A stretch of DNA of 64,000 bases from Streptomyces ambofaciens ATCC 23877 (GTDB lineage: Bacteria; Actinomycetota; Actinomycetes; Streptomycetales; Streptomycetaceae): the NCBI RefSeq assembly GCF_001267885.1, contig NZ_CP012382.1, positions 6,683,001 through 6,747,000 on the forward strand, read 5' to 3'. The translations under genes were made by a program, and so were the position numbers. Positions 18,724 to 27,729 of this stretch are shown in pieces. How positions within the stretch are numbered: position 1 is the first letter of the stretch; each line of letters begins with the position of its first letter. The notes beneath the pieces were generated by a model. The model saw only the letters and a list, made by a program, of their open reading frames with translations, ran no database searches and was not told the DNA's origin.

Positions 18724-20319
18724 TCAGACCTCCCTCTCGTCGTCCGCGGTCTGCCGCCGGCGCAGGACGTGGAAGTTCTCCACCGGCACCAGCGGCAGCC
18801 GCCGGCGTCCCGAGTCCTGGCCGAAGGGGCCGTCGCCGCCCATGCCGGGCCCGCCTTCGGTGTCCAGGCTGCACGTGTCCGGCAGGGCCGACGCCTCCAG
18901 CCGGTGCGCGTCTCCCACGGCGGCCGTCGGGATCACGTACCGCTCCTCGTACTTGGCGATGGCCAGCAGCCGGTACATGTCCTCGATCTCCTGGGCGCTC
19001 ATGCCGACGCCCGTGGCGACGGCCGGGTCGGGGGCCTCGCCGAGGTTGATCGCCCGCATGTGGGCGCGCATCGCCGCCAGTTTCTCCAGCGACGCCCGCA
19101 CCGGCCCGGTGTCGCCCGCCGTGAAGACCTCGGCCAGGTACTCCAGCGGGATGCGCAGCGTGTCGATCGCGCCGAAGAGGTTGCCCGCGTCCTCGCCGTC
19201 GTGCCCGGTCTCCGTGAGGGCGTCCACCACCGGCGACAGCGGGGGGATGTACCAGACCATCGGCATGGTGCGGTACTCCGGATGCAGCGGCAGCGCCACC
19301 CGGTACCTGCTCACCAGGGCGTGCACGGGGGAGCGCCGGGCCGCCTCGATCCAGTCGAAGGGGATGCCCGCCTCCTCCGCGGCCCGCCGCACCGCCGGGT
19401 CCTGAGGGTCGAGGAAGACGCCCAGCTGGGCCTCGTACAGCCCCTGTTCGTCCGGGGTCTCGGCGGCCTCGGTCACCTTGTCGGCGTCGTAGAGCACGAC
19501 CCCCAGGTATCTGAGCCGTCCCACGCAGGTCTCCGAGCAGACCGTGGGCTGGCCCGCCTCGATGCGCGGGTAGCAGAAGGTGCACTTCTCGGCCTTGCCG
19601 GTGCGGTGGTTGAAGTACACCTTCTTGTACGGGCATCCGGTCACGCACATCCGCCAGCCCCGGCAGCGGTCCTGGTCGACCAGGACGATGCCGTCCTCCG
19701 AGCGCTTGTACATCGCCCCGGACGGGCAGGAGGCCACGCACGACGGGTTGAGGCAGTGCTCGCAGATGCGCGGCAGGTAGAACATGAAGGTCTCTTCGTA
19801 GGCGAAGCGCACCTTCTCCGAGGCCTGCCGCCGCGTGCGCTCCACCATCGGGTCCAGGTCGCCGTAGGCGGGGGCGCCGCCCAGGTCGTCGTCCCAGTTC
19901 GAGGACCAGCCGATCTTCATCGGCTTGCCGTCGAGCTGGGAGACGGGCCGGGCGACGGGGTAGTCGGAGCCGAGCGGGGCGTCGGTGAGGTTCTTGTAGT
20001 CGTACGTCCAGGGCTCGTAGTAGTCCTTGATCTCCGGCAGCTTCGGGTTGGAGAAGATCCCGGCGAGCTTCTTCAGCCGGCCGCCCGCCTTGAGCCTCAG
20101 CGCGCCCCGCCGGTTCAGCTCCCAGCCGCCCCGCCACTTCTCCTGGTCCTCGTAGCGGCGGGGGTAGCCCTGTCCGGGGCGGGTCTCGACGTTGTTGAAC
20201 CAGACGTACTCCATGCCCCGCCGGTTGGTCCACGCCTGCTTGCAGGTGACCGAGCAGGTGTGGCAGCCGATGCACTTGTCGAGGTTCATGACCATGGCGA
20301 CCTGGGCCATCGGGCGCAT
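18724..20319 (-). CDS. narH: Respiratory nitrate reductase beta subunit (iron-sulfur)
   Basis: This 531-residue cytoplasmic electron-transfer subunit has four Fe-S clusters. Cysteine motifs are seen at CIGCHTCSVTCKQAW (near residue 16), CEHCLNPSCVASCP, then CRGWRMCVTGCP and CTFCYPRIEAGQPTVCSETC. The W in CRGWRMC marks the site of the [3Fe-4S] cluster, as in E. coli NarH. The C-terminal NarH domain (VWYIPPLSPVVDAL and following) is intact. The ATG at 20319 shares one base with the narG stop (TGATG), so translation is coupled. A second start at MAQVAM three codons later is possible. It carries electrons from NarI to NarG. Confidence 0.96.
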   Translation of the reverse strand: MRPMAQVAMVMNLDKCIGCHTCSVTCKQAWTNRRGMEYVWFNNVETRPGQGYPRRYEDQEKWRGGWELNRRGALRLKAGGRLKKLAGIFSNPKLPEIKDYYEPWTYDYKNLTDAPLGSDYPVARPVSQLDGKPMKIGWSSNWDDDLGGAPAYGDLDPMVERTRRQASEKVRFAYEETFMFYLPRICEHCLNPSCVASCPSGAMYKRSEDGIVLVDQDRCRGWRMCVTGCPYKKVYFNHRTGKAEKCTFCYPRIEAGQPTVCSETCVGRLRYLGVVLYDADKVTEAAETPDEQGLYEAQLGVFLDPQDPAVRRAAEEAGIPFDWIEAARRSPVHALVSRYRVALPLHPEYRTMPMVWYIPPLSPVVDALTETGHDGEDAGNLFGAIDTLRIPLEYLAEVFTAGDTGPVRASLEKLAAMRAHMRAINLGEAPDPAVATGVGMSAQEIEDMYRLLAIAKYEERYVIPTAAVGDAHRLEASALPDTCSLDTEGGPGMGGDGPFGQDSGRRRLPLVPVENFHVLRRRQTADDEREV

Positions 20320-23300
20320 CAGTACTCGACCTCCTGGCTGCGGCGGCGGATCACGGTGACCTCGTCGCGCTGGTTGCCCGTCGGGCCGAGGTAGTTGAAC
20401 GCCCAGGACAACTGGGCGTAGCCGCCGATGAGATGGGTCGGCTTGAGGATCAGCCGGGTGAGCGAGTTGTGGATGCCGCCGCGCATGCCGGTCGTCTCGG
20501 CGAGCGGAACGTTGACCGTGCGTTCCTGGGCGTGGTGCATGTACACCGTGCCGGGTGGCATGCGGTGCGAGACGATCGCCCGGGCCACGACCACGCCGTT
20601 GCGGTTGACCGCCTCGATCCAGTCGTCGTCGGCGACCCCGATCGCGTCCGCGTCCTGCGCCGACATCCAGACGGTCTGGCCGCCGCGGGACAGCGCCAGC
20701 ATGAACAGGTTGTCCTGGTACTCGGAGTGGATGGACCACTTGTTGTGCGGGGTGAGGTAGCGGACCGTCACCTCGCGGTGCCCGTCGGGGCCGAGCCGCG
20801 GCTCGCCGAACAGGCGGTTCATGTCCAGCGGCGGCCGGTACACGGGCAGTGCCTCGCCCAGCTCGTGCATCCAGTCGTGGTCGAGGAAGAAGTGCTGCCG
20901 GCCGGTGAGGGTGTGCCAGGGCTTGAGGTGCTCGGTGTTGAGCGTGAACGCCGTGTACCGGCGCCCGCCGGCCTCACTGCCCGACCACTCCGGAGAGGTG
21001 ATCACCGGCACGGGCGCCGCCTGCGTGTCCGCGTACGTGATCCGCTTGCCCTCGTGCTCGGCGGCGAGGTGGGCCATCTCCTGCCCCGTCCTCGCCTCCA
21101 GCGTGTGAAAGCCCTGCACGGCAAGGCGGCCGTTGGTCGTGCCGGACAGGGCCAGGACGGTGTCGGCGGCCTTCACCGCCGTGTCCAGCGCCGGGCGCCC
21201 GTCGGCCGGGCCGCCGCGCACCGCCCCGTTCATGTGCCGCAGCCGCTCCACCTCCTCGTCCGGCCTCAGGGTGATGCCCTTGGCCGGCAGGCCCTTGCCC
21301 TCCACCAGCGGCCCCAGCGCCGCGAACTTCGCGCCGATCGCCGTGTAGTCCCGCTCGACGACGACGAGGTTCGGCATGGACTTCCCCGGCTCGGGGTCGC
21401 ACTCCCCGCGCCGCCAGTCCCGTACCACCCCGCCCGGCTGGGCGATCTCGCCCGGGGTGTCGTGCTGGAGCGGCGCCGCCACCAGGTCCTTGCGCACGCC
21501 GAGATGGCCGACGGCCAGCTCGCTCAGCTTCTCCGCGAGCACCTTGAACGTGTCGAAGTCGGTCCGCGTCTGCCACGGCGGGTCCACCGCCGGGGAGAAG
21601 GCGTGCACGTAGGGGTGCATGTCCGTGCTGGACAGGTCGTGCTTCTCGTACCAGGTCGCGGCGGGCAGCACCACGTCGGACAGCAGGGTCGACGAGGTGT
21701 GCCGGAAGTCCAGCGACAGCAGCAGGTCGAGCTTCCCCTCGGGCGCCTCGTCGTGCCACACCACGTCCCGCGGGCGCTCGTGGGGCGCGGCCTCCTCGGC
21801 GCGCAGCGAGGAGTGGGTGCCCAGCAGGTGCTTGGTGAAGTACTCGGCGCCCTTGGCCGACGAACCGAGCAGGTTGGCCCGCCACAGGGTCAGGATGCGG
21901 GGCCAGTTCCCCGGCGCGTCCGGATCCTCGCAGGCGAACTTCAGGGTGCCCGCGCGCAGTTCGGCCACCGCGCCCGCCACCGGATCGCCGAAGGCCTCGC
22001 CCAGCTCCAGCGGATTGCGGTCGAAGGTCGGGTACGAGGGCATCCACCCGGTGCGCGCCGACAGCGCGAGGCAGTCCGCGCCCGTCATCCCCTCGAACCG
22101 TCCCTCGCCCAGCGGCGAGGCCAGGACGTCGGCGCCGAAGCGGTCGTAGCGCCACTGGTCGGTGTTGAGGTACCAGTACCCGGTGCCGATCATCTGGCGC
22201 GGCGGGCGCGACCAGTCCGACGCGGCGGCCAGCGTCGCCCAGCCGGTCACCGGACGGCACTTCTCCTGGCCCACGTAGTGCGCCCAGCCGCCGCCGTTGC
22301 GGCCCTGGCAGCCGGTGAGCTGGAGCAGGGCCAGGAAGGCCCGGTAGATCGTCTCGGAGTGGAACCAGTGGTTGGTGCCCGCGCCCATCAGGATCATGCA
22401 GCGCCCCCGGGAGCGCTCGGCGGTCCGCGCGAACTCCCGGGCGATGCGCACACAGGCCGCCGCCGGGACCGAGGTGTGCGTCTCCTGCCAGGCCGGGGTG
22501 CCGGGGGCGTCCGCGTCCTCGTACGACGCCGCCCAGTCGCCCGGCACCCCGGGGCGCGCCACGCCGTACTGGGCCAGCAGCAGGTCGAAGACGGTCGTCA
22601 CCAGCGGTCCGGTCGCCCCGCCCAGCCGTGTCGCCGGCACACCCCGCCTCAGCACGTCCCCGCGGCCCTGCGCGTGCGGGCCGCCCTCGGTGTCGAAGCG
22701 GGGGAGCAGCACCTCGACGCCCGAGGCCATCTCGTGGCCGTGCAGACTCAGCCGCGGGCGCACCTCGCCCAGGTCGAGGTTCCACTTCCCCTGGTCCGCC
22801 TCGTTCCAGCGGAAGCCCAGCGAGCCGTTCGGGACCACCGCGCGGCCCGACGCCTCGTCCAGCACCACCGTCTTCCAGCGGGCGTCCTCGCCCTCCTGCC
22901 CCAGGTCGGCCGCGCGCAGGAACTTCGCCGGGACGTACGCCCCGTCCCGCTCGGTCAGCGTCACCAGGAACGGCAGGTCGGTGAAGCGGCGGACGTAGTC
23001 GTCGAAGAAGGGCGTCGTGCGGTCGACGAAGAACTCCTTGAGGACCACGTGCCCCATGCCGAGGGCCAGCGCGGCGTCCGTGCCCGGGTGCGGGTGCAGC
23101 CACTGGTCGGCGAACTTGGTGTTGTCGGCGTAGTCGGGCGACACGACCACGACCTTCTGGCCCCGGTAGCGGGCCTCCGCCATCCAGTGGGCGTCCGGGG
23201 TGCGGGTGACGGGGACGTTGGAGCCCCACATGATCAGGTACGCCGCGTCCCACCAGTCGCCGGACTCCGGGACGTCCGTCTGGTCGCCGAAGACCTGCGG

Positions 23301-24014
23301 GGACGCGACGGGAAGGTCGGCGTACCAGTCGTAGAACGACAGCATCGGGGCGCCGATGAGGGAGTGGAAGCGGGCGCCCGCCGCGTGCGACACCATCGAC
23401 ATCGCCGGGATGGGGGAGAAGCCCGCGATGCGGTCCGGCCCCTGGCTGCGGATGGTGTGGACGTGGGCCGCGGCGACCATCTCGACGGCCTCGTCCCAGT
23501 GCGCCCGCACCAGGCCCCCCTTGCCGCGCGCCCGCTGGTAGCGCCGTCGCCGCTCCGGGTCGCCCTGGATGTCGGCCCAGGCCAGCACCGGGTCCGACAG
23601 GCGTGCCTTCGCCTCCCGGTACATCTCCAGCAGCACCCCGCGCACGTACGGGTAGCGCACCCGGGTCGGCGAGTACGTGTACCAGGAGAACGCCGCGCCC
23701 CGGGGACAGCCGCGCGGCTCGTACTCCGGGCGGTCCGGGCCGACCGAGGGATAGTCCGTCGCCTGGGTCTCCCAGGTGATGATGCCGTCCTTGACGAACA
23801 CGTTCCAGCGGCACGAACCGGTGCAGTTCACGCCGTGCGTGGAGGTCACCACCTTGTCGTGGCTCCAGCGGTCCCGGTAGAACGCGTCCGACTCCCGGCC
23901 GCCGACCAGCCCGATGCTGTGCAGGTCGGGGGCGGAGGTACCGGGCCGGAAGAACCGCCCCGCGCGCAGCAGGGCCGCGCCCGGCTCGGTCGGCGGTGTC
24001 CGCGTGTCGGTCAC
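20319..24014 (-). CDS. narG: Respiratory nitrate reductase alpha subunit (molybdenum catalytic)
   Basis: This 1231-residue catalytic subunit reduces nitrate to nitrite at a molybdenum bis-MGD centre on the cytoplasmic side of the membrane complex. Ligands of the FS0 cluster are visible as His60, Cys64, Cys68 and Cys103 (HGVNCTGSC and RGCPRG). The block ESGDWWDAAYLIMWGSNVP contains the aspartate expected to coordinate Mo, and TRTPDAHW follows. Length and order match E. coli NarG (1247). It starts with GTG at 24014, which follows GGGAGCAGCGCACGT-like sequence with GGAG-type site. There is no NarK transporter in this window. The promoter must lie in the 112 bp before it or further upstream; I saw no clear operator there. 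Confidence 0.97.
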   Translation of the reverse strand: MTDTRTPPTEPGAALLRAGRFFRPGTSAPDLHSIGLVGGRESDAFYRDRWSHDKVVTSTHGVNCTGSCRWNVFVKDGIITWETQATDYPSVGPDRPEYEPRGCPRGAAFSWYTYSPTRVRYPYVRGVLLEMYREAKARLSDPVLAWADIQGDPERRRRYQRARGKGGLVRAHWDEAVEMVAAAHVHTIRSQGPDRIAGFSPIPAMSMVSHAAGARFHSLIGAPMLSFYDWYADLPVASPQVFGDQTDVPESGDWWDAAYLIMWGSNVPVTRTPDAHWMAEARYRGQKVVVVSPDYADNTKFADQWLHPHPGTDAALALGMGHVVLKEFFVDRTTPFFDDYVRRFTDLPFLVTLTERDGAYVPAKFLRAADLGQEGEDARWKTVVLDEASGRAVVPNGSLGFRWNEADQGKWNLDLGEVRPRLSLHGHEMASGVEVLLPRFDTEGGPHAQGRGDVLRRGVPATRLGGATGPLVTTVFDLLLAQYGVARPGVPGDWAASYEDADAPGTPAWQETHTSVPAAACVRIAREFARTAERSRGRCMILMGAGTNHWFHSETIYRAFLALLQLTGCQGRNGGGWAHYVGQEKCRPVTGWATLAAASDWSRPPRQMIGTGYWYLNTDQWRYDRFGADVLASPLGEGRFEGMTGADCLALSARTGWMPSYPTFDRNPLELGEAFGDPVAGAVAELRAGTLKFACEDPDAPGNWPRILTLWRANLLGSSAKGAEYFTKHLLGTHSSLRAEEAAPHERPRDVVWHDEAPEGKLDLLLSLDFRHTSSTLLSDVVLPAATWYEKHDLSSTDMHPYVHAFSPAVDPPWQTRTDFDTFKVLAEKLSELAVGHLGVRKDLVAAPLQHDTPGEIAQPGGVVRDWRRGECDPEPGKSMPNLVVVERDYTAIGAKFAALGPLVEGKGLPAKGITLRPDEEVERLRHMNGAVRGGPADGRPALDTAVKAADTVLALSGTTNGRLAVQGFHTLEARTGQEMAHLAAEHEGKRITYADTQAAPVPVITSPEWSGSEAGGRRYTAFTLNTEHLKPWHTLTGRQHFFLDHDWMHELGEALPVYRPPLDMNRLFGEPRLGPDGHREVTVRYLTPHNKWSIHSEYQDNLFMLALSRGGQTVWMSAQDADAIGVADDDWIEAVNRNGVVVARAIVSHRMPPGTVYMHHAQERTVNVPLAETTGMRGGIHNSLTRLILKPTHLIGGYAQLSWAFNYLGPTGNQRDEVTVIRRRSQEVEY

Positions 24015-24126
24015 GTGCGCTGCTCCCTCGATCGCCCGGGTCCTGCCTTTCCGAACCTAGGGGCGGGTGCGGGAGCGCACCTGTTCGCGGGGCCCGTACG
24101 GGTCAGGGGGCCGATGGGGGGAGCGG

Positions 24127-24936
24127 TCAGACCTTGCGCGCGACTCCCGCGTACACCGGCACGACACCCTCCGCCTGGACCGCCACGTCCTGGGAGTCGG
24201 GCCGCCATCCGGTGACCGGGATGACGCCGGGGCCCAGCAGCTCCAGCCCGTCGAAGAAGCGCGAGAACTCGCCCAGCGAGCGCGGGTGGAACGGCGTGCC
24301 GCTCCGCGTGAAGAGAGCGGCGGCACGGCCCACCGCCTCGGGGTTCAGATCCGGCGTGACCTGGGACAGGACCAGGTGGCTGCCGGGTGCGAGGGCGTCG
24401 ACGTACCGCCGCAGCAGGCCGTGGACGTCGTCGCCGTCGGCCGCGTCGTCGAGGTAGTGCGTCAGGGCCACCAGCGACAGCGCGACGGGCCGTGAGAGGT
24501 CCAGCGACTCGCCGGCCAGCCGCAGGATCGTGTCCGGGTCCCGGACATCCGCGTGGACGTAGTCGGTGGAGCCCTCCGCCGACCCGTGCAGCAGCGCCTC
24601 GGCGTGCCGCAGGACGATCGGGTCGTTGTCGGCGTAGACCACGCGCGCCTCGGGGGCCACGGCCTGCGCCACCTGGTGCAGGTTCGGCTCCGTGGGGATA
24701 CCGGTGCCGATGTCCAGGAACTGGCGGATGCCGGCCTCGGCGAGCGTACGGACGGCCCGGTGCATGAACCGGCGGTTGGCGCGGGCCCCGCGGACCGCCG
24801 TGTCGTCCGCGGCGAGGATCCTGCGGGCCAGCTCCTCGTCCACCGGGTAGTTGTCCTTGCCGCCCAGCCACCAGTCGTAGACCCGGGCCGGATGGGGGCG
24901 GCTGGTGTCGAGGGGGGCGGCGTCGGGTCCGGTCAT
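24127..24936 (-). CDS. SAM-dependent methyltransferase, DUF574 family
   Basis: This 269-residue protein belongs to the actinobacterial S-adenosyl methyltransferase family formerly DUF574. It has the opening RPHPARVYDWWLGGKDNYPVDEE, the SAM loop FLDIGTGIPTEPNLHQ and the acidic motif VVYADNDPIVL, then VALSLVALTHYLDD. The family is expanded in Streptomyces and is frequently paired with XRE regulators; methyl acceptors are unknown for nearly all members. The ATG at 24936 has GAGGAG just upstream. The gene follows the XRE/DUF5753 regulator by 52 bp on the same strand, forming a probable two-gene operon, and precedes narG by 112 bp, so read-through into the nar operon is possible. Confidence 0.9.
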   Translation of the reverse strand: MTGPDAAPLDTSRPHPARVYDWWLGGKDNYPVDEELARRILAADDTAVRGARANRRFMHRAVRTLAEAGIRQFLDIGTGIPTEPNLHQVAQAVAPEARVVYADNDPIVLRHAEALLHGSAEGSTDYVHADVRDPDTILRLAGESLDLSRPVALSLVALTHYLDDAADGDDVHGLLRRYVDALAPGSHLVLSQVTPDLNPEAVGRAAALFTRSGTPFHPRSLGEFSRFFDGLELLGPGVIPVTGWRPDSQDVAVQAEGVVPVYAGVARKV

Positions 24937-24988
24937 GCGGTGTCGTCTCCTCGGGGCCGGGGTGGGGAAGGGAGTCGGGGGCGCGGGG

Positions 24989-25852
24989 TCAGTGGTACTC
25001 GCGGTACTCGCGCAGGATCTTCTCGGTGCGCTGGGTCGAGGCGGCACGCGCCGTCATGTGGTCCAGGACCTCCAGGTGCGCGGAGACCTCCGTACGGGAA
25101 TCCAGATACAGGGCGCCCGTCAGGTACTCGGTGAACACCATGTCGGGCAGCTCCGGCTCGCCGAACCGGAACAGCGTGAACGGCGCGTACGTCCCGGGAT
25201 GCGGGCCGTCCTCGAACTCGGCGACCTGGAGTGTCACCCGGTCCCGGACGGAGAACTCCAGCAGCTTGTCCAACTGCTCGCGCATCACCCGCCCGTCGGT
25301 GCTCACCGGGCGCCGCAGCACCGTCTCGTCCATCACCACCCACAGGTGGGGCGGGTCCGCGCGCTCCAGCAGCCGCTGGCGCTCCATGCGCAGGGACACG
25401 TGCCGCTCGACCGCGTCCCCTCCCGAGTTCCCGATGGTGCCCGCCTCCAGGACCGCGCGTGCGTAGTCCTCGGTCTGCAGCAGCCCGGGCACGAAGTGGG
25501 GCTCGTAGGACCGGACGATCCGCGCGGCGCCCTCCAGGCTCACGTACATGCTGAACCAGTCCGGCAGCACGTCGTGGTACCGCTGCCACCAGCCGGGCTG
25601 GTTCGCCTCCTCGGCCAGGGCGACGAAGGCCGACACCTCGGCCGCGGGCACTCCGTACGCCGTCAGCAGTATCTGGACGTACGGTATTTTCAGCGCGACC
25701 TCGGCCGTCTCCATGCGCCGCACGGTCGCCGGTGCCACCCGGAGCACCTGGGCGGCCTCCTCTCGCCTGAGACCCGCCCTCTCCCGCAGTTCCTGCAACC
25801 GCCTGCCCAGGACCACCTGGCCCACTGTGGGTGCGGCCCGCCGCTCACTCAC
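24989..25852 (-). CDS. XRE-family regulator with DUF5753 domain
   Basis: This 287-residue protein has an N-terminal Cro/CI helix-turn-helix (about residues 14-68; LRERAGLRREEAAQVLRVAPATVRRMET) followed by the actinobacterial DUF5753 domain. Family hallmarks are SYEPHFVPGLLQTEDYARAVLE, then the LWVVMDETVLRRPV block and PFTLFRF. Many such genes stand beside a DUF397 partner; here the partner is a DUF574 methyltransferase instead. The GTG at 25852 is chosen as start because the extension upstream overlaps the divergent gene at 26071 and lacks coding character. It probably autoregulates and controls the methyltransferase; the effector is unknown. Confidence 0.9.
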   Translation of the reverse strand: MSERRAAPTVGQVVLGRRLQELRERAGLRREEAAQVLRVAPATVRRMETAEVALKIPYVQILLTAYGVPAAEVSAFVALAEEANQPGWWQRYHDVLPDWFSMYVSLEGAARIVRSYEPHFVPGLLQTEDYARAVLEAGTIGNSGGDAVERHVSLRMERQRLLERADPPHLWVVMDETVLRRPVSTDGRVMREQLDKLLEFSVRDRVTLQVAEFEDGPHPGTYAPFTLFRFGEPELPDMVFTEYLTGALYLDSRTEVSAHLEVLDHMTARAASTQRTEKILREYREYH

Positions 25853-26070
25853 GCCACGCCTCCCCAACGCGCCCAAGTCACACCGCAGTCTGTCATGTAC
25901 CCCCGTGGCCCTCACAAGGGGAAGCCGTGAACCGACGTCATGACCCGGCGGGTAATCGACCGGGCGCGGTCCGGACGGGATCGTTGGGTTCACCGGGTTC
26001 CGGGCCGGCGCACTCCGGCCCGGAACCCGGCTCCCACAGCCTTGTCCGACCCGACGGAGGGTGACTCGCC

Positions 26071-26496
26071 ATGTCCACGAACCAGATCGCCGCACTCGCC
26101 CGGACCGCCGAGCCGCAGCTGGCGCTGCGCCGCTTCCTGGCGCTGGACGCGGCGGTGACCGGCGGCAACGCCGTCGCCTACCTCACGCTCTCCGGGCCCC
26201 TGGGCCGCTTCCTCGGCGTCGGCTCCGGGCTGCTGCTCACGATCGGCGCGTTCCTGGCCGTGTACGCCGGGTGCGTCGCCCTGCTGGCCGCGCGCCCCGC
26301 GCCGCCGGCCGCCTGGGTGCGGGCCGTCGTGGAGGCCAACCTCGCCTGGACGGTGCTCAGTCTCGCCGCCCTCGCCCTCTGGCTCGCGCCCACCACGGCC
26401 GGGGCGGTGTGGACGGTGCTCCAGGCCCTCGTCGTCGCCGGCTTCGGGCTGCTCCAGCACGTCGCCCTGAAGCAGCGTCAGGACAGCAGTGTGTGA
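26071..26496 (+). CDS. Four-helix membrane protein of unknown function
   Basis: This 141-residue protein has four hydrophobic segments: AVTGGNAVAYLTLSGPLGRFL, then LLLTIGAFLAVYAGCVALLAA, VEANLAWTVLSLAALALWLAP and VWTVLQALVVAGFGLLQHVAL. It has no recognised catalytic motif. It resembles small Streptomyces integral membrane proteins that are often next to AraC/XRE regulators. The ATG at 26071 follows GGAGGG. The last 19 bases overlap, tail to tail, the end of the convergent MmyB-type regulator gene at 26478; such antisense overlap could link their expression. It is divergent from the XRE/DUF5753 gene across about 218 bp. Confidence 0.8.
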   Translation: MSTNQIAALARTAEPQLALRRFLALDAAVTGGNAVAYLTLSGPLGRFLGVGSGLLLTIGAFLAVYAGCVALLAARPAPPAAWVRAVVEANLAWTVLSLAALALWLAPTTAGAVWTVLQALVVAGFGLLQHVALKQRQDSSV

Positions 26497-27293
26497 AGGT
26501 ACTTGACCGTCGCCGGGTCGGCCGGGAGCAGCGTCTCGATGGCCAGCTCGGCGACCGTCACGTCCATCGGGGTGTTGAAGGTGGAGATGGACGAGATGAA
26601 CGACAGGGTGCGCCCCTCGTGCTCGATCTGCATCGGCAGCGCGAAGTACGGCACCGGTTCGGCCGGCTCCCCGCCCTGGGCGGTGTCCGGCACCGGGTAC
26701 GCCGCGACCTCCTCGTACAGCGCCCGCAGCGGTTGTGAACGGTGCAGGGCGATCTGACGGCGCATCTGCTCCAGCAGGTGCCCGCGCCACTCGCGCAGGT
26801 TACGGATGCGCGGCGCCAGTCCCTCGGGGTGCAGGGTCAGCCGCATGGCGTTGAGCGGCGGTTCCAGCAGGTGCCCCGGGAGGCCGTCCATCAGCATCGC
26901 GATGCCCCGGTTGGCGGCCAGCACCTGGTACGTCGCGTCGACGACCAGCGCCGGATACGGCTCGTACCCCCGGATCAGCCGCTCCATGCCCTCGCGCAGG
27001 GCGTCCAGCGCCGGGTCGTCCAGGGGCGTCTCCGGGTAGTGCGGGGCGTAACCGGCGGCCAGCAGCAGCGCGTTGCGCTCGCGCACCGGGACCTCCAGGT
27101 GCTCCGCGAGGCGCAGCACCATCTCCTCGCTCGGCCGCGAACGGCCCGTCTCGACGAAGCTGATGTGCCGGGCGGAGGAGCCGGCGCGCAGCGCCAGCTC
27201 GAGCTGGCTGACCCGCCGCCGCTCCCGCCAGGCCCGCAGCAGCGGGCCCACGCCCTGGGCGGTGGGTGCGGCGGTGGACGTGAGTGCGGTCAT
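26478..27293 (-). CDS. XRE regulator with MmyB-like ligand-binding domain
   Basis: This 271-residue regulator has an N-terminal helix-turn-helix (residues about 16-72: WRERRRVSQLELALRAGSSARHISFVETGRS) and a C-terminal PAS-like MmyB ligand domain. The domain is recognised by the block RLIRGYEPYPALVVDATYQVLAANRGIAMLM and by PMQIEHEGRTLSFISSISTFNTPMDVTVAELAIETLLPAD near the C-terminus in two adjoining runs. MmyB domains are proposed to bind fatty acids; the target genes are unknown. The ATG at 27293 is chosen because the residues before it are Arg/Pro-rich non-coding translation. It converges with and overlaps the membrane-protein gene by 19 bp, and is divergent from the pterin dehydratase gene. 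Confidence 0.9.
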   Translation of the reverse strand: MTALTSTAAPTAQGVGPLLRAWRERRRVSQLELALRAGSSARHISFVETGRSRPSEEMVLRLAEHLEVPVRERNALLLAAGYAPHYPETPLDDPALDALREGMERLIRGYEPYPALVVDATYQVLAANRGIAMLMDGLPGHLLEPPLNAMRLTLHPEGLAPRIRNLREWRGHLLEQMRRQIALHRSQPLRALYEEVAAYPVPDTAQGGEPAEPVPYFALPMQIEHEGRTLSFISSISTFNTPMDVTVAELAIETLLPADPATVKYLHTLLS

Positions 27294-27418
27294 ACGCCGA
27301 ACGGTAGTCGACACGGAAGCGCGCCGGGGCCCCGCCGACGCCGTCGACCGGGGTGCGGGAAGCCGCGCCGTGGCAGGCTGGAACCGTAGCCGCCACCCAC
27401 GCGTGAGGAGCACAGCCC

Positions 27419-27724
27419 ATGCCCGCCGTACCGCTGTCGCAGCAGGAGATCGAGGAGCGGCTGACCGAGCTGCCGGGCTGGTCCCTCGACGAGGGACGCC
27501 TCACCCGCTCCTACCGGCTCGGCTCTCATTTCGCGGCGACCGCGATGGTCGTCCACGTCGCCCAGGTGCAGGAGGAGCTCGACCACCACTCCGACCTGAC
27601 CCTCGGCTACGACACGGTCTCCCTGGCCGTGCACACCCACAGCGCGGGCGGAGCCGTCACCGAGAAGAACGTCCAGCTCGCCCGCAGGGTGGAGGACCTG
27701 GCCGCCGGCCATGGGGCACACTGA
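27419..27724 (+). CDS. phhB: Pterin-4a-carbinolamine dehydratase
   Basis: This 101-residue enzyme dehydrates 4a-hydroxytetrahydrobiopterin during cofactor recycling of aromatic amino-acid hydroxylases; it can also bind as a dimerisation factor. The catalytic motif is visible as EELDHHSDLTLGYDTVSLAV followed by HTH, matching E-x3-H-H-[PS]-x5-Y-x9-H. Full family length. The ATG at 27419 follows GAGGAG. No phenylalanine hydroxylase gene is nearby, so the role here may be in Moco or other pterin metabolism, which is suggestive given the nar and fdhD genes in the window, but unproven. Five bases separate it from the methyltransferase gene that follows. Confidence 0.94.
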   Translation: MPAVPLSQQEIEERLTELPGWSLDEGRLTRSYRLGSHFAATAMVVHVAQVQEELDHHSDLTLGYDTVSLAVHTHSAGGAVTEKNVQLARRVEDLAAGHGAH

Positions 27725-27729
27725 CGGAC

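Noticed and set aside
20433..24215. Open frame of 1260 codons on the plus strand opposite narG
   Set aside because: narG is intact on the minus strand with all cofactor ligands. The opposite frame is Arg/Val/His-rich antisense translation typical of high GC.
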